Shown: piece by piece, positions 1-6,248 of the stretch | Layout: each line of letters opens with the position of its first letter | Numbering within the stretch: the stretch's first letter is position 1 | Assembly: GCA_021815835.1 (NCBI GenBank) | Contig: JAKAZN010000108.1 | Coordinates: 1-6,607 of the forward strand | From: Pseudomonadota bacterium | GTDB taxonomy: Bacteria > Pseudomonadota > Alphaproteobacteria > Acetobacterales > Acetobacteraceae | Direction: 5' to 3' | Length of the DNA: 6,607 nt | Made by a program: the position numbers and the translations under genes | Notes under the pieces: generated by a model | Seen by the model: only the letters and a program-made list of their open reading frames with translations | Told to the model about the DNA's origin: nothing | Database searches by the model: none

Positions 1-411
1 CGGATGCGGCGGGTCGCCGTCACCGTCCAGGTCTGGCCGGGGATGGGTGCGCCGGCGTCCGCTACCGGCAGCACGATTACGCGCCCGCCGCCGCCGATCC
101 CGCCGCAGCTTGGCCTTTTGCTGGCGCCGCTGACGCCCCTCGCGCGCACCACTTATGAAACCGGATCGGCGCAAGGGGTGCTGGTGGCCGCCATCGATCC
201 CATGTCGGAAGCCTATGGAAGCGGCCTGCGGATCGGCGTCGTGATCGAGAATGTGGAAGGCAAGCCGGCAACGGATCCCGGCGTCGTGGCCCGCGCCATC
301 GCCGCGGCGGCGCGCGGCGACGGGCTGATCGCGCTGCTCGTGCACTGGTCGAACGGCAGCAAATGGATCACCTTGCACACCGGTCGGCTTCCGGTGCCCG
401 CATCCCACTGA
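1..411 (+). CDS. C-terminal part of a Do/HtrA-like PDZ protein (5' end outside window)
   Basis: The reading frame is open to the left edge, so this is the tail of a longer gene and the ATG at position 4 is probably internal. The first visible residues (VAVTVQVW) look like the last beta strand of a first PDZ domain. A Pro-rich linker with a run of Pro residues follows, then a second PDZ domain at about residues 36-128 counted from the ATG at 4. That domain has an LGLLL carboxylate-binding-loop-like start, GVLVAAIDP, a GLRIG turn, an EGKPATDP segment and a final strand WITLHTG. Tandem PDZ domains at the C-terminus are typical of periplasmic DegP/DegQ-type serine proteases. The protease domain and its catalytic triad are outside the window, so the enzyme assignment is inferred. 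The usual Asp in the GDVI turn is Val here (IGVVI). It ends 7 bases from the convergent permease gene. Another PDZ protein is possible. Confidence 0.62.
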   Translation, partial: RMRRVAVTVQVWPGMGAPASATGSTITRPPPPIPPQLGLLLAPLTPLARTTYETGSAQGVLVAAIDPMSEAYGSGLRIGVVIENVEGKPATDPGVVARAIAAAARGDGLIALLVHWSNGSKWITLHTGRLPVPASH

Positions 412-422
412 TGCGCCATCAG
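408..422. other. Inverted repeat spanning two convergent stop codons
   Basis: CTGATG-CGC-CATCAG is a perfect 6-base inverted repeat around a 3-base centre. It contains the TGA stop of the plus-strand PDZ gene (409-411) and the TGA stop of the minus-strand permease gene (419-421). It is the only intergenic structure between the two converging genes. It could form a small hairpin in either transcript, but the stem is short and no T tract follows on either strand, so a classical intrinsic terminator is not supported. Confidence 0.45.
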
Positions 423-1528
423 ACCGTCCGTTTGCGGAACAGCCAGGCGGCGGCGACCAGGCTTGCGCCGCCGATCGCCGCCATCGGCCAGTACTGCGAC
501 GTCAGCATCCGCGTATCCGCGCCCTGCAGAAACACCGCGCGCACGATCACCAGGAAGTAGCGCATCGGATTGAGCAGAGTCAGATCCTGCACCCAGACCG
601 GCATGTTGGCGATCGGCGTGGCGAAGCCCGACAGGATGATCGACGGCACCATGAACAGGAATGCCCCCAGCAACGCCTGCTGCTGCGTTGCCGCCAACGA
701 CGAGATCATCAGGCCGATCCCGGTCACGGCTACCACGAACAGCAACAGGCCCAGATACAGCGGCAGCAAACCCCCGCGCAGCGGCACATCGAACCACCAC
801 ACCGCCGCGGCGATGATCACCGAGGCCTCGAACACCCCGATCAGCAATCCCGGCAGCCCCTTGCCCAGCAGGATGTCGATCGGGCGCAGCGGCGTCACCA
901 GAAGCTGATCGAAGGTGCCGGTCTCGCGCTCGCGCGCCACCGACAACGCCACCACCAGCAACGTCACGACCTGCGTCAGCAGCGCCACGATCCCGGGTAC
1001 GATGAACCAGCGCGAACTGAGGCTGGGATTGTAGCGGGCGCGCATGTCGAGCACCGCCGGCGGCGCCGGGCGGCCGTGATCGGCGCCCCAGTTCAGGGAG
1101 AAATCGGTCAGGATCGTGTTCGCGTAGCCCTCGATCAGCAGCGCGGTGTTGGAGTTGCGGCCATCGACGATGGCCTGCACCGGCGCGGCCTGGCCGGTCA
1201 GCAGGTCATGGGTAAAGCGTCGATCGATCACCAGCACCAACTGCGCCTGGCGGCTATCGAGCAACGCGTCGATCCGCCGATCACTGCGCAGCATCGCCAC
1301 CAGCTGGAAGCTGGGCGCGCCGAGGAAGCGGGCCACCAGGTCGCGCGAGGCCGCGGATCGGTCCTGGTCGTAGATCGCCACCGGCACGTGATTGAGATCG
1401 AAAGTCGCCGCATAGCCAAACACCAGCAGCTGGATCAGCGGCGGGCCGATCAGCACCATGCGGCTTTTCGCATCGCGCAGCACCGCGAGCAGCTCCTTCA
1501 CGATCAGCGCAAGGACCTGACGGATCAC
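419..1528 (-). CDS. ybhR: ABC-2 type exporter permease 2 (YbhR-like)
   Basis: A 369-residue inner-membrane permease of the ABC-2 family, the second transmembrane subunit of the exporter. One N-terminal membrane segment (about residues 24-43) precedes a large periplasmic domain (about 45-172) that contains AIYDQDRS and DGRNSN. The motif YNPSLSSRWFIVPG (about 167-179) leads into a membrane bundle of about five segments. The cytoplasmic loop ARERETGTFDQLLVTP (198-213) is the family hallmark that contacts the ATPase. Length, DGRNSN, the FIVPG region and the NMPVW segment match E. coli YbhR as I remember it. The start is GTG at 1528, four bases after the stop of permease 1. No good Shine-Dalgarno sequence is visible, so translation probably depends on coupling. 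An ATG start is not available nearby with a better fit, and the N-terminus aligns with the family. The substrate is unknown. YhhJ is the closest alternative name. Confidence 0.9.
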   Translation of the reverse strand: MIRQVLALIVKELLAVLRDAKSRMVLIGPPLIQLLVFGYAATFDLNHVPVAIYDQDRSAASRDLVARFLGAPSFQLVAMLRSDRRIDALLDSRQAQLVLVIDRRFTHDLLTGQAAPVQAIVDGRNSNTALLIEGYANTILTDFSLNWGADHGRPAPPAVLDMRARYNPSLSSRWFIVPGIVALLTQVVTLLVVALSVARERETGTFDQLLVTPLRPIDILLGKGLPGLLIGVFEASVIIAAAVWWFDVPLRGGLLPLYLGLLLFVVAVTGIGLMISSLAATQQQALLGAFLFMVPSIILSGFATPIANMPVWVQDLTLLNPMRYFLVIVRAVFLQGADTRMLTSQYWPMAAIGGASLVAAAWLFRKRTV

Positions 1529-1532
1529 GCGC

Positions 1533-2657
1533 TCAGTCCAGACGCTTGTGCGTGATCGCGCGGGCCAGTCCGAGGAAGATCGCCGCCATCACCGCCAGCG
1601 CGAAGGCGTTGGGCAGGATCACCGACCACACGTTCCCGGCCAGGAAAACGGATTGCAGAATAGCAACGAAATAGCGCGCCGCGACGATATGGGTGATGAT
1701 CTGCACCACACGCGGCATGGAGTTGATATCGAACACGAACCCCGAGAGGAGGAAGGCCGGCAGAAAGGTCGTGATGATCGCGATCTGCCCGGCGACGAAC
1801 TGATTGCGCGCAATGCTGGAGATCACCAACCCCATCCCGAGCGCGGTCAGCATGAACAGGCCGGACGCGGCGGTGAGGACCCAGACCGAGCCCTCCAGCG
1901 GTACGCCGAACAGGAGCACCGCTATCGCCACCGACGCCGCCATGCCGCCCATGCCCAGCACGAAATACGGGATCAGCTTGGCAAGGAGGATCTCGCGCAT
2001 CGTCACGCGCGTGACCATCAGCGCCTCCATCGTGCCGCGTTCCCACTCGCGCGCGATCACCAGCGCGGTCAGCAACGCGCCGGTGAGCGTCATGATGACC
2101 GCGATCAGGCCGGGCACCAGGTAGTCGCGGCTATCGACCGCCTGGTTGAAGCGCACCTGCGGCGCCACCGACAACGGCAGGGCCGCGCCACCGCCGGCCG
2201 CCTGCGCGCGCGCGGTGAGCCAGGTGGCCCAGACCTGCTGCACATAACCCTCGATGATGCGCGCGTCGTTGGCGTCCACGCCGTTGACGATCACGCCGAT
2301 CGGGGAACTGCCGCCGGCCTCGGCACGGCGGGCGAAATCGCTTGGCAGCCAGACGATGCCCTGCACAAGCTGCGCCGTCATCGCCCGCTCGGCGTCCTGG
2401 ATGGTCAGGAAGCGACGCGGGCGGAAAAAGGGGGAGCGCGCGAACTGGCTGGTGAAGCTGGCGGCGAGCGCGCCCGGCCGTTGCACCACCAGCGCGATCG
2501 GCACGTTGCGGGCATCGAGCGAGACGCCATAGCCGAAGATCAGCAGCAGCACCGCGGGTAGCAGGAAGGCGATCGCGAGCGCCGAGGGGTCGCGCCAGAT
2601 TTGCAGCGACTCCTTGCGCAGCAGGCCGGACAGGCGGCGGAGGGCGCCGGCGTTCAT
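1533..2657 (-). CDS. ybhS: ABC-2 type exporter permease 1 (YbhS-like)
   Basis: A 374-residue ABC-2 permease, the partner of the downstream permease. It has a cytoplasmic N-terminus containing KESLQIWRD, a first membrane segment (about 26-45), a periplasmic domain (about 47-178) with GVIVNGVDANDA, and then about five membrane segments starting at RDYLVPGLIAV (about 177-187). The loop AREWERGTMEALMVT (202-216) is the conserved cytoplasmic element that couples to the ATPase. Its ATG at 2657 overlaps the ATPase stop in an ATGA arrangement, which indicates translational coupling; no separate Shine-Dalgarno sequence is evident. Its position between the fused ATPase and the YbhR-like permease matches ybhS in E. 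coli. With its partner it should form a heterodimeric membrane channel. The substrate cannot be read from the sequence. Confidence 0.9.
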   Translation of the reverse strand: MNAGALRRLSGLLRKESLQIWRDPSALAIAFLLPAVLLLIFGYGVSLDARNVPIALVVQRPGALAASFTSQFARSPFFRPRRFLTIQDAERAMTAQLVQGIVWLPSDFARRAEAGGSSPIGVIVNGVDANDARIIEGYVQQVWATWLTARAQAAGGGAALPLSVAPQVRFNQAVDSRDYLVPGLIAVIMTLTGALLTALVIAREWERGTMEALMVTRVTMREILLAKLIPYFVLGMGGMAASVAIAVLLFGVPLEGSVWVLTAASGLFMLTALGMGLVISSIARNQFVAGQIAIITTFLPAFLLSGFVFDINSMPRVVQIITHIVAARYFVAILQSVFLAGNVWSVILPNAFALAVMAAIFLGLARAITHKRLD

Positions 2658-4417
2658 GCCGCTTGCGCCGGCGCTTGCGCGGCCTCGATCACCGCGATGA
2701 AGGCGTCTTCCATGGTGGGATCGGGCTGCGCCGCCGTGCGCGCGCCTTGCTTGATCGCCTCCGGTTCACCGGCGGCCAGCACCGCGCCCTGTGCCATGAT
2801 GACCAGCCGGTCGCAGTATTCGGCTTCCTCCATGAAATGCGTGGTCACCAGCACGGTGACGCCCTGTTCCGCCAGCGCGTTGATGCGGCGCCAGAACTCC
2901 CGCCGCGCCAGCGGATCGACCCCGGAGGTCGGTTCGTCGAGAAACAGGATGTCGGGTTCGTGCATCAGCGCGCAGGCCAGCGCCAGGCGCTGCTTGAAGC
3001 CGAGCGGCAGGTCGCGCGCGGTGGCGTCACGCATCGGGCCGAGCTCGAACTCGGTCTCGGCCCACGCGACGCGCGCGCGCTGGTGGGCGCCGGTCAGGCG
3101 ATAGGCGCTGGAGAAGAAACGCAGGTTCTGCGCCACCGACAGATCGCCGTAGAGGGAGAATTTCTGCGCCATGTAGCCGATCCGCCCGCGCGCCGACGCC
3201 GCCGCGCCGCGCAGATCGAAGCCGGCCACGCGCAAGGTGCCGGACGTGGGCGGCAGCAGGCCGCACAACATGCGGAAGGTGGTGGATTTGCCGGCCCCGT
3301 TGGCACCGAGCAGGCCGAAAATCTCGCCACGCGCGACGGTGAAGCTCACGTCGTCCACCGCGACGAAGGCGCCGAAGCGGCGGGTGAGACGGGCGACCAC
3401 GATCACATCGCCCGTCACCCCTCCCTCTCCCGCAAGCGGGCGAGCGGGCGTCGGCAGGGCGGGCGGTGCCAGGCCATCCCGCGCTCGCAGCCGGGCCACG
3501 AAACTGTCCTCGAACCGCGGCGGGGTCGGGGTGAACACCAGGTCCGGGGCTTCGGCAAACAGCCCGGCGGCAACCGGCGGCACCGCCTCGGCCGTGATCA
3601 CCCGCACCCGGCTGCCCTGGATCACCGCATCGATCACCCCGGGCATGGCCGCGAGCCGTGCCTGCAAGCGCCGCCGTCCGAGCGAAGCCGTGGCGAGGAA
3701 GCTGCGGCCGGCCATCTCGGCGGTGAACTGCCCGGGCGGACCGTGGCCGAGGAGTTGCCCCTCGTGGAGCAGCAGCACGCTGTCGCAACGTTCCGCCTCG
3801 TCCAGATAGGCGGTGCTGAACAGCACCGTCACCTGCGCCTCGCGGGTCAGATGGTCGATGATCTGCCACAACTCCCGCCGCGACACCGGATCGACGCCGA
3901 CGGTGGGCTCGTCCAGCAGCAGCAGGTCGGGCGGATGCACCAAGGTGCAGGCCAGCCCCAGCTTCTGCTTCATTCCCCCCGACAGCCGCCCCGCCATGCG
4001 CCCGGTGAATGGGCCGAGCCCGGTCATGTGCAGCAGCTCGGCGTAGCGCGCGGGGCGCCGATCCGGCGACACGCCCTGCAGATCGGCATAGAGGTCGAGA
4101 TTCTCGGCCACGCTGAGGTCTTCATACAGGCCGAATCGTTGCGGCATGTAGCCGAGCCGGGCCTGCACGGACAGCGGATCGCGCGCGACATCGATCCCCA
4201 GCACCTCGATACGCCCGGCATCGGCGCGCAGCAGGCCGGCGATCAGCCGCATCAGGGTGGTCTTTCCCGCCCCGTCCGGGCCGACCAGCCCGGTCACCGC
4301 GCCGCGCGCCGCCTCGGCCGTGATCCCGTCCAACGCCGTGACCACACGCTTGCCGGCGTGAAAGCGGCGGCGCACGCCGGCCAGACGCACCGCCGGTCCG
4401 GGGTCAGTGTCCGGCAT
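2654..4417 (-). CDS. ybhF: Fused double ABC ATPase of the exporter (YbhF-like)
   Basis: A 587-residue cytoplasmic protein carrying two ABC ATPase domains in tandem, energising the two ABC-2 permeases. Domain 1: Walker A GPDGAGKT (46-53), Q-loop Gln93 in MPQRFGLYE, signature LSGGMKQKL (145-153), Walker B LLLLDEP (165-171). Domain 2: Walker A GANGAGKS (371-378), Q-loop Gln418, Walker B ILFLDEP (490-496), switch His527 in VTTHFMEEAE. Two motifs deviate: domain 1 has Ala203 (STAYLDEAE) where the switch His is expected, and domain 2 has LPLGF (470-474) in place of LSGGQ. The LPLGFKQRLALA motif, GPDGAGKTTLMR and the overall size (578 residues in E. coli) strongly match YbhF. I chose ATG 4417 (MPDTDPGPAVRL); the frame stays open to 4900, but that extension is only a shadow of the adaptor gene. 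It overlaps the adaptor gene by 14 bases and the next permease by 4. The C-terminal tail has a short AQAP/AQAA repeat. RbbA differs in carrying a fused permease, which is absent here. Confidence 0.93.
   Translation of the reverse strand: MPDTDPGPAVRLAGVRRRFHAGKRVVTALDGITAEAARGAVTGLVGPDGAGKTTLMRLIAGLLRADAGRIEVLGIDVARDPLSVQARLGYMPQRFGLYEDLSVAENLDLYADLQGVSPDRRPARYAELLHMTGLGPFTGRMAGRLSGGMKQKLGLACTLVHPPDLLLLDEPTVGVDPVSRRELWQIIDHLTREAQVTVLFSTAYLDEAERCDSVLLLHEGQLLGHGPPGQFTAEMAGRSFLATASLGRRRLQARLAAMPGVIDAVIQGSRVRVITAEAVPPVAAGLFAEAPDLVFTPTPPRFEDSFVARLRARDGLAPPALPTPARPLAGEGGVTGDVIVVARLTRRFGAFVAVDDVSFTVARGEIFGLLGANGAGKSTTFRMLCGLLPPTSGTLRVAGFDLRGAAASARGRIGYMAQKFSLYGDLSVAQNLRFFSSAYRLTGAHQRARVAWAETEFELGPMRDATARDLPLGFKQRLALACALMHEPDILFLDEPTSGVDPLARREFWRRINALAEQGVTVLVTTHFMEEAEYCDRLVIMAQGAVLAAGEPEAIKQGARTAAQPDPTMEDAFIAVIEAAQAPAQAA
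3421..3448. repeat. Palindromic repeat-like sequence inside the ATPase linker
   Basis: The core CTCTCCCGC-AA-GCGGGCGAG (3425-3444) is a near-perfect inverted repeat with 8 of 9 pairs. Weaker pairing continues outwards to 3421 and 3448. It encodes the low-complexity linker between the two ATPase domains (about residues 323-333, PARPLAGEGG region). A very similar sequence type, C-rich, palindromic and centred on CCCGCAAGCGGG, is known to me as a widespread intergenic repeat in high-GC proteobacteria. Only one copy is visible in this window, so membership of a repeat family is inferred. Confidence 0.5.
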
Positions 4418-5468
4418 CGCCCGGCACGCAACCCGGCGGGGCCTTGGCCGGCTTCGCCGCAAGGTCGATGCGCACGGTCGCTGGCATCCCAAGCCGCAGC
4501 TCGCCGCGCGCGTCGCAGACATAGACGCGCAGCTGATAGACCAGCGCGGTGCGCAACTCGGGCGTCTCCACCGTCTTCGGGGTGAACTCGGCGGTGGGCG
4601 AGAGATAGCCGATCCAGCCGTGATAGACGCGCCCGGGGTAGCTGTCGGTGCTGACCTCGGCCGCCATGCCGGGCCGGACATGGCCGAGATCGCTTTCCGG
4701 CACATAGGCGCGCACCCAGAGCGGGCTCGGCAGCGCGATGGTGAACACCGGCGTGGACGGAGAGGCCATGTCCCCCGGCTCCAGGATACGGTCCTCCACC
4801 ACGCCGTCGGAGGGGGCGTAGAGCCTGGTATCGTCGAATTCCCGCTGCGCCAGCGCCACCGCCGCCTCGGCCGCCTGCCAGGCGGCGCGGGCGGCGGCAA
4901 TGTCTTCCACGCGCGGGCCTTTCACCGCCAGGATCCAGGTCTGCCGCGCGGCCTCGTATTGCTGGCGCGCGGCATCGAGGGCCGCCTTGGCGTCGTCGCG
5001 CTGCTGGATCGTCCCGGCGCTGGTCTTGGCGAGCGCGATCGCGCGGCGGTAATTGACGTCGTCGTTCCGGTAGGCCACCTCCAGCGCGTCCATCGTCGCT
5101 TTGGCCTGGGCGATCTCCTCCGGGCGCGACCCGGCGAGCAGCTTGGCCAGCGCCTGCTGGGCGTTCGCCATCTGCGCCTTCGCCTGCGCCAGGCCGGCGA
5201 CGTAGCGGGTGTCGTCCAGCGTGGCGAGCAGCTCGCCCCGCTTCACTACCGCGCCCTCCTGCACCGCCATTCGCGTGATGTGGCCGGAATCGTTGAACGC
5301 GGGCTGGACCTCGCGGATATCCACATCGCCGTACAAAGTGAGCGTATCGGCGGCGGCGGGACGATCCAGACGAAACCACGCGAAGCCGCCGGCGGCAAGG
5401 GCCAGCAACAGCACGGCACCGATGATGATCCGGGATCGGCTCAGCATGGCCGGTGCGTCAGGTGGCAT
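4404..5468 (-). CDS. ybhG: HlyD-family periplasmic adaptor of the exporter (YbhG-like)
   Basis: A 354-residue membrane-fusion (adaptor) protein. An N-terminal membrane anchor or uncleaved signal (about 13-32, IIIGAVLLLALAAGG) is followed by a lipoyl-like half (about 44-86, with GDVDIREVQPAF and VQEGAVVKRGELLATLD). Next come a long Ala/Gln-rich alpha-helical hairpin (about 87-214), the second lipoyl half (about 215-245, LYAPSDGVVEDRILEPGD) and a beta-barrel domain. The C-terminal segment TPKTVETPELRTALVYQLRV is typical of YbhG/YhiI proteins. It should connect the inner-membrane ABC channel to a TolC-type outer-membrane pore, which is not encoded here. ATG 5468 is preferred because GGAGG lies 11 bases upstream; the internal ATG at 5447 (M8) has no Shine-Dalgarno sequence. 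The gene's last 14 bases overlap the ATPase start. The extreme C-terminus is Lys/Pro-rich with a single Cys (347). Confidence 0.92.
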   Translation of the reverse strand: MPPDAPAMLSRSRIIIGAVLLLALAAGGFAWFRLDRPAAADTLTLYGDVDIREVQPAFNDSGHITRMAVQEGAVVKRGELLATLDDTRYVAGLAQAKAQMANAQQALAKLLAGSRPEEIAQAKATMDALEVAYRNDDVNYRRAIALAKTSAGTIQQRDDAKAALDAARQQYEAARQTWILAVKGPRVEDIAAARAAWQAAEAAVALAQREFDDTRLYAPSDGVVEDRILEPGDMASPSTPVFTIALPSPLWVRAYVPESDLGHVRPGMAAEVSTDSYPGRVYHGWIGYLSPTAEFTPKTVETPELRTALVYQLRVYVCDARGELRLGMPATVRIDLAAKPAKAPPGCVPGDAGH

Positions 5469-5479
5469 TCGGGCATCGG

Positions 5480-5484
5480 CCTCC
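5480..5484 (-). promoter_or_regulatory. Shine-Dalgarno sequence of the adaptor gene
   Basis: GGAGG on the minus strand ends 11 bases before the ATG at 5468. Another ATG at 5476, only 3 bases away, is out of frame and opens an 11-codon ORF (starting MPECHLT) that ends within the adaptor gene. The spacing to 5468 is somewhat long but favours that start over the internal one at 5447. Confidence 0.6.
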
Positions 5485-5494
5485 GTTGGCGGCG

Positions 5495-5507
5495 GGAAAG
5501 TCTTTCC
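5495..5507. promoter_or_regulatory. Perfect 13-base palindrome upstream of the exporter operon
   Basis: GGAAAG-T-CTTTCC lies in the 43-base gap between the VIT transporter stop and the adaptor gene, just upstream of the GGAGG ribosome-binding site. It is AT-richer than its surroundings. Its symmetry and position would fit a regulator binding site, or a small RNA hairpin between cistrons. No regulator is encoded in the window, and no clear -35/-10 pair can be fitted in the gap, so the role is an inference. Confidence 0.35.
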
Positions 5508-5511
5508 ACGA

Positions 5512-6213
5512 TCAGACCGCGGTGCCCAACACGGCGCCGATGCCGGCGGTCAGCGCCATTGCCAGCGCGCCCCAGAAGGTGACTCGGACGGTGCCACGCA
5601 GGATGGGCGCCCCCCCGGTCTTCGCGCCGACCGCGCCCAGCAGCGCCAGCAGGCACAACGACGCGACGGGCACGGACGGCAGCAGCCATGCGACCGGCGT
5701 CACGACGACCACCAGCACCGGCAACGCGGCGCCGGCGGCGAAGCTCGCGGCGGAGGTCAGGGCCGCCTGAACGGGGCGCGCCGTGGTGACCTCGGACATG
5801 CCCAGCTCATCGCGCGCATGCGATCCCACCGCGTCCCTTTCCATCAATTGCCGGGCCACCTGCACGGCAAGATCGCGGTCCAGCCCGCGCCCGACATAGA
5901 TCGCCGCAAGTTCGGCGTGCTCGGCCACGGGGTCGTCGCGCTGCTCCTGCCGTTCGCGGGCGAGATCGGCCCGCTCGGTGTCGGATTGGGAGCTGACCGA
6001 GACATACTCGCCCGCGGCCATCGACATCGCCCCGGCGACCAGGCCCGCGGCACCGGTGACGAGGATGTCGTTGCGCGTTGCCGCCGCGGCGGCCACCCCG
6101 ACAATCAGGCTGGCGGTGGAGACGATCCCGTCATTGGCCCCCAACACGGCCGCGCGCAACCAACCGATGCGCGAGACCAGATGGGTTTCGCCGTGCCGGG
6201 TCAGGGATCGCAT
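5512..6213 (-). CDS. VIT1/CCC1-family metal (Fe2+/Mn2+) transporter
   Basis: A 233-residue integral membrane protein of the VIT family, which moves ferrous iron or manganese out of the cytoplasm (into vacuoles in eukaryotes). The conserved start of the first membrane helix, LGANDGIVST (24-33), and the second-helix motif GAMSMAAGEYVSV (61-73) are diagnostic. A cytoplasmic Glu/Asp-rich stretch (about 78-145, with ERQEQRD, AELAAIYVGRGL and SHARDELGM) corresponds to the metal-binding domain between helices 2 and 3. Three more helices follow (about 150-172, 178-197, 208-231). The length is normal for the short bacterial form; there is no N-terminal ferritin-like domain of the MbfA type. ATG 6213 is chosen because GAAGGGA (6225-6219) precedes it by 5 bases and the family N-terminus fits; the open frame up to 6300 overlaps the thiolase and is not homologous. 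It sits 35 bases after the thiolase stop and 43 before the exporter operon. The metal actually carried is unknown. Confidence 0.9.
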   Translation of the reverse strand: MRSLTRHGETHLVSRIGWLRAAVLGANDGIVSTASLIVGVAAAAATRNDILVTGAAGLVAGAMSMAAGEYVSVSSQSDTERADLARERQEQRDDPVAEHAELAAIYVGRGLDRDLAVQVARQLMERDAVGSHARDELGMSEVTTARPVQAALTSAASFAAGAALPVLVVVVTPVAWLLPSVPVASLCLLALLGAVGAKTGGAPILRGTVRVTFWGALAMALTAGIGAVLGTAV

Positions 6214-6248
6214 CACCGTCCCTTCAGAGTTGTCATGTCCGGTCTCCG

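Noticed and set aside
1548..2561. A 337-codon plus-strand open frame antisense to permease 1
   Set aside because: It is rich in Arg, His, Asp and Gln with no hydrophobic pattern or domain; the minus-strand permease explains this stretch.
2661..2680. A short 12-base-period repeat (GCTTGCGC twice) at the ATPase C-terminus
   Set aside because: Only two partial copies, encoding an Ala/Gln/Pro tail; best explained by low-complexity coding sequence rather than a functional repeat.
2663..4585. A 640-codon open frame on the plus strand, antisense to the ATPase gene
   Set aside because: Its translation is low-complexity, rich in Arg, Gln, His and Gly, with no domain. It is the expected mirror of a high-GC gene with strong third-position GC, and the opposite strand encodes a clear double ATPase.
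4418..4900. A 161-residue N-terminal extension of the ATPase frame
   Set aside because: It lies entirely within the adaptor gene in another frame, is Arg/Pro/Ser-rich without homology, and homologous ATPases start close to MPDTDPGPAVRL.
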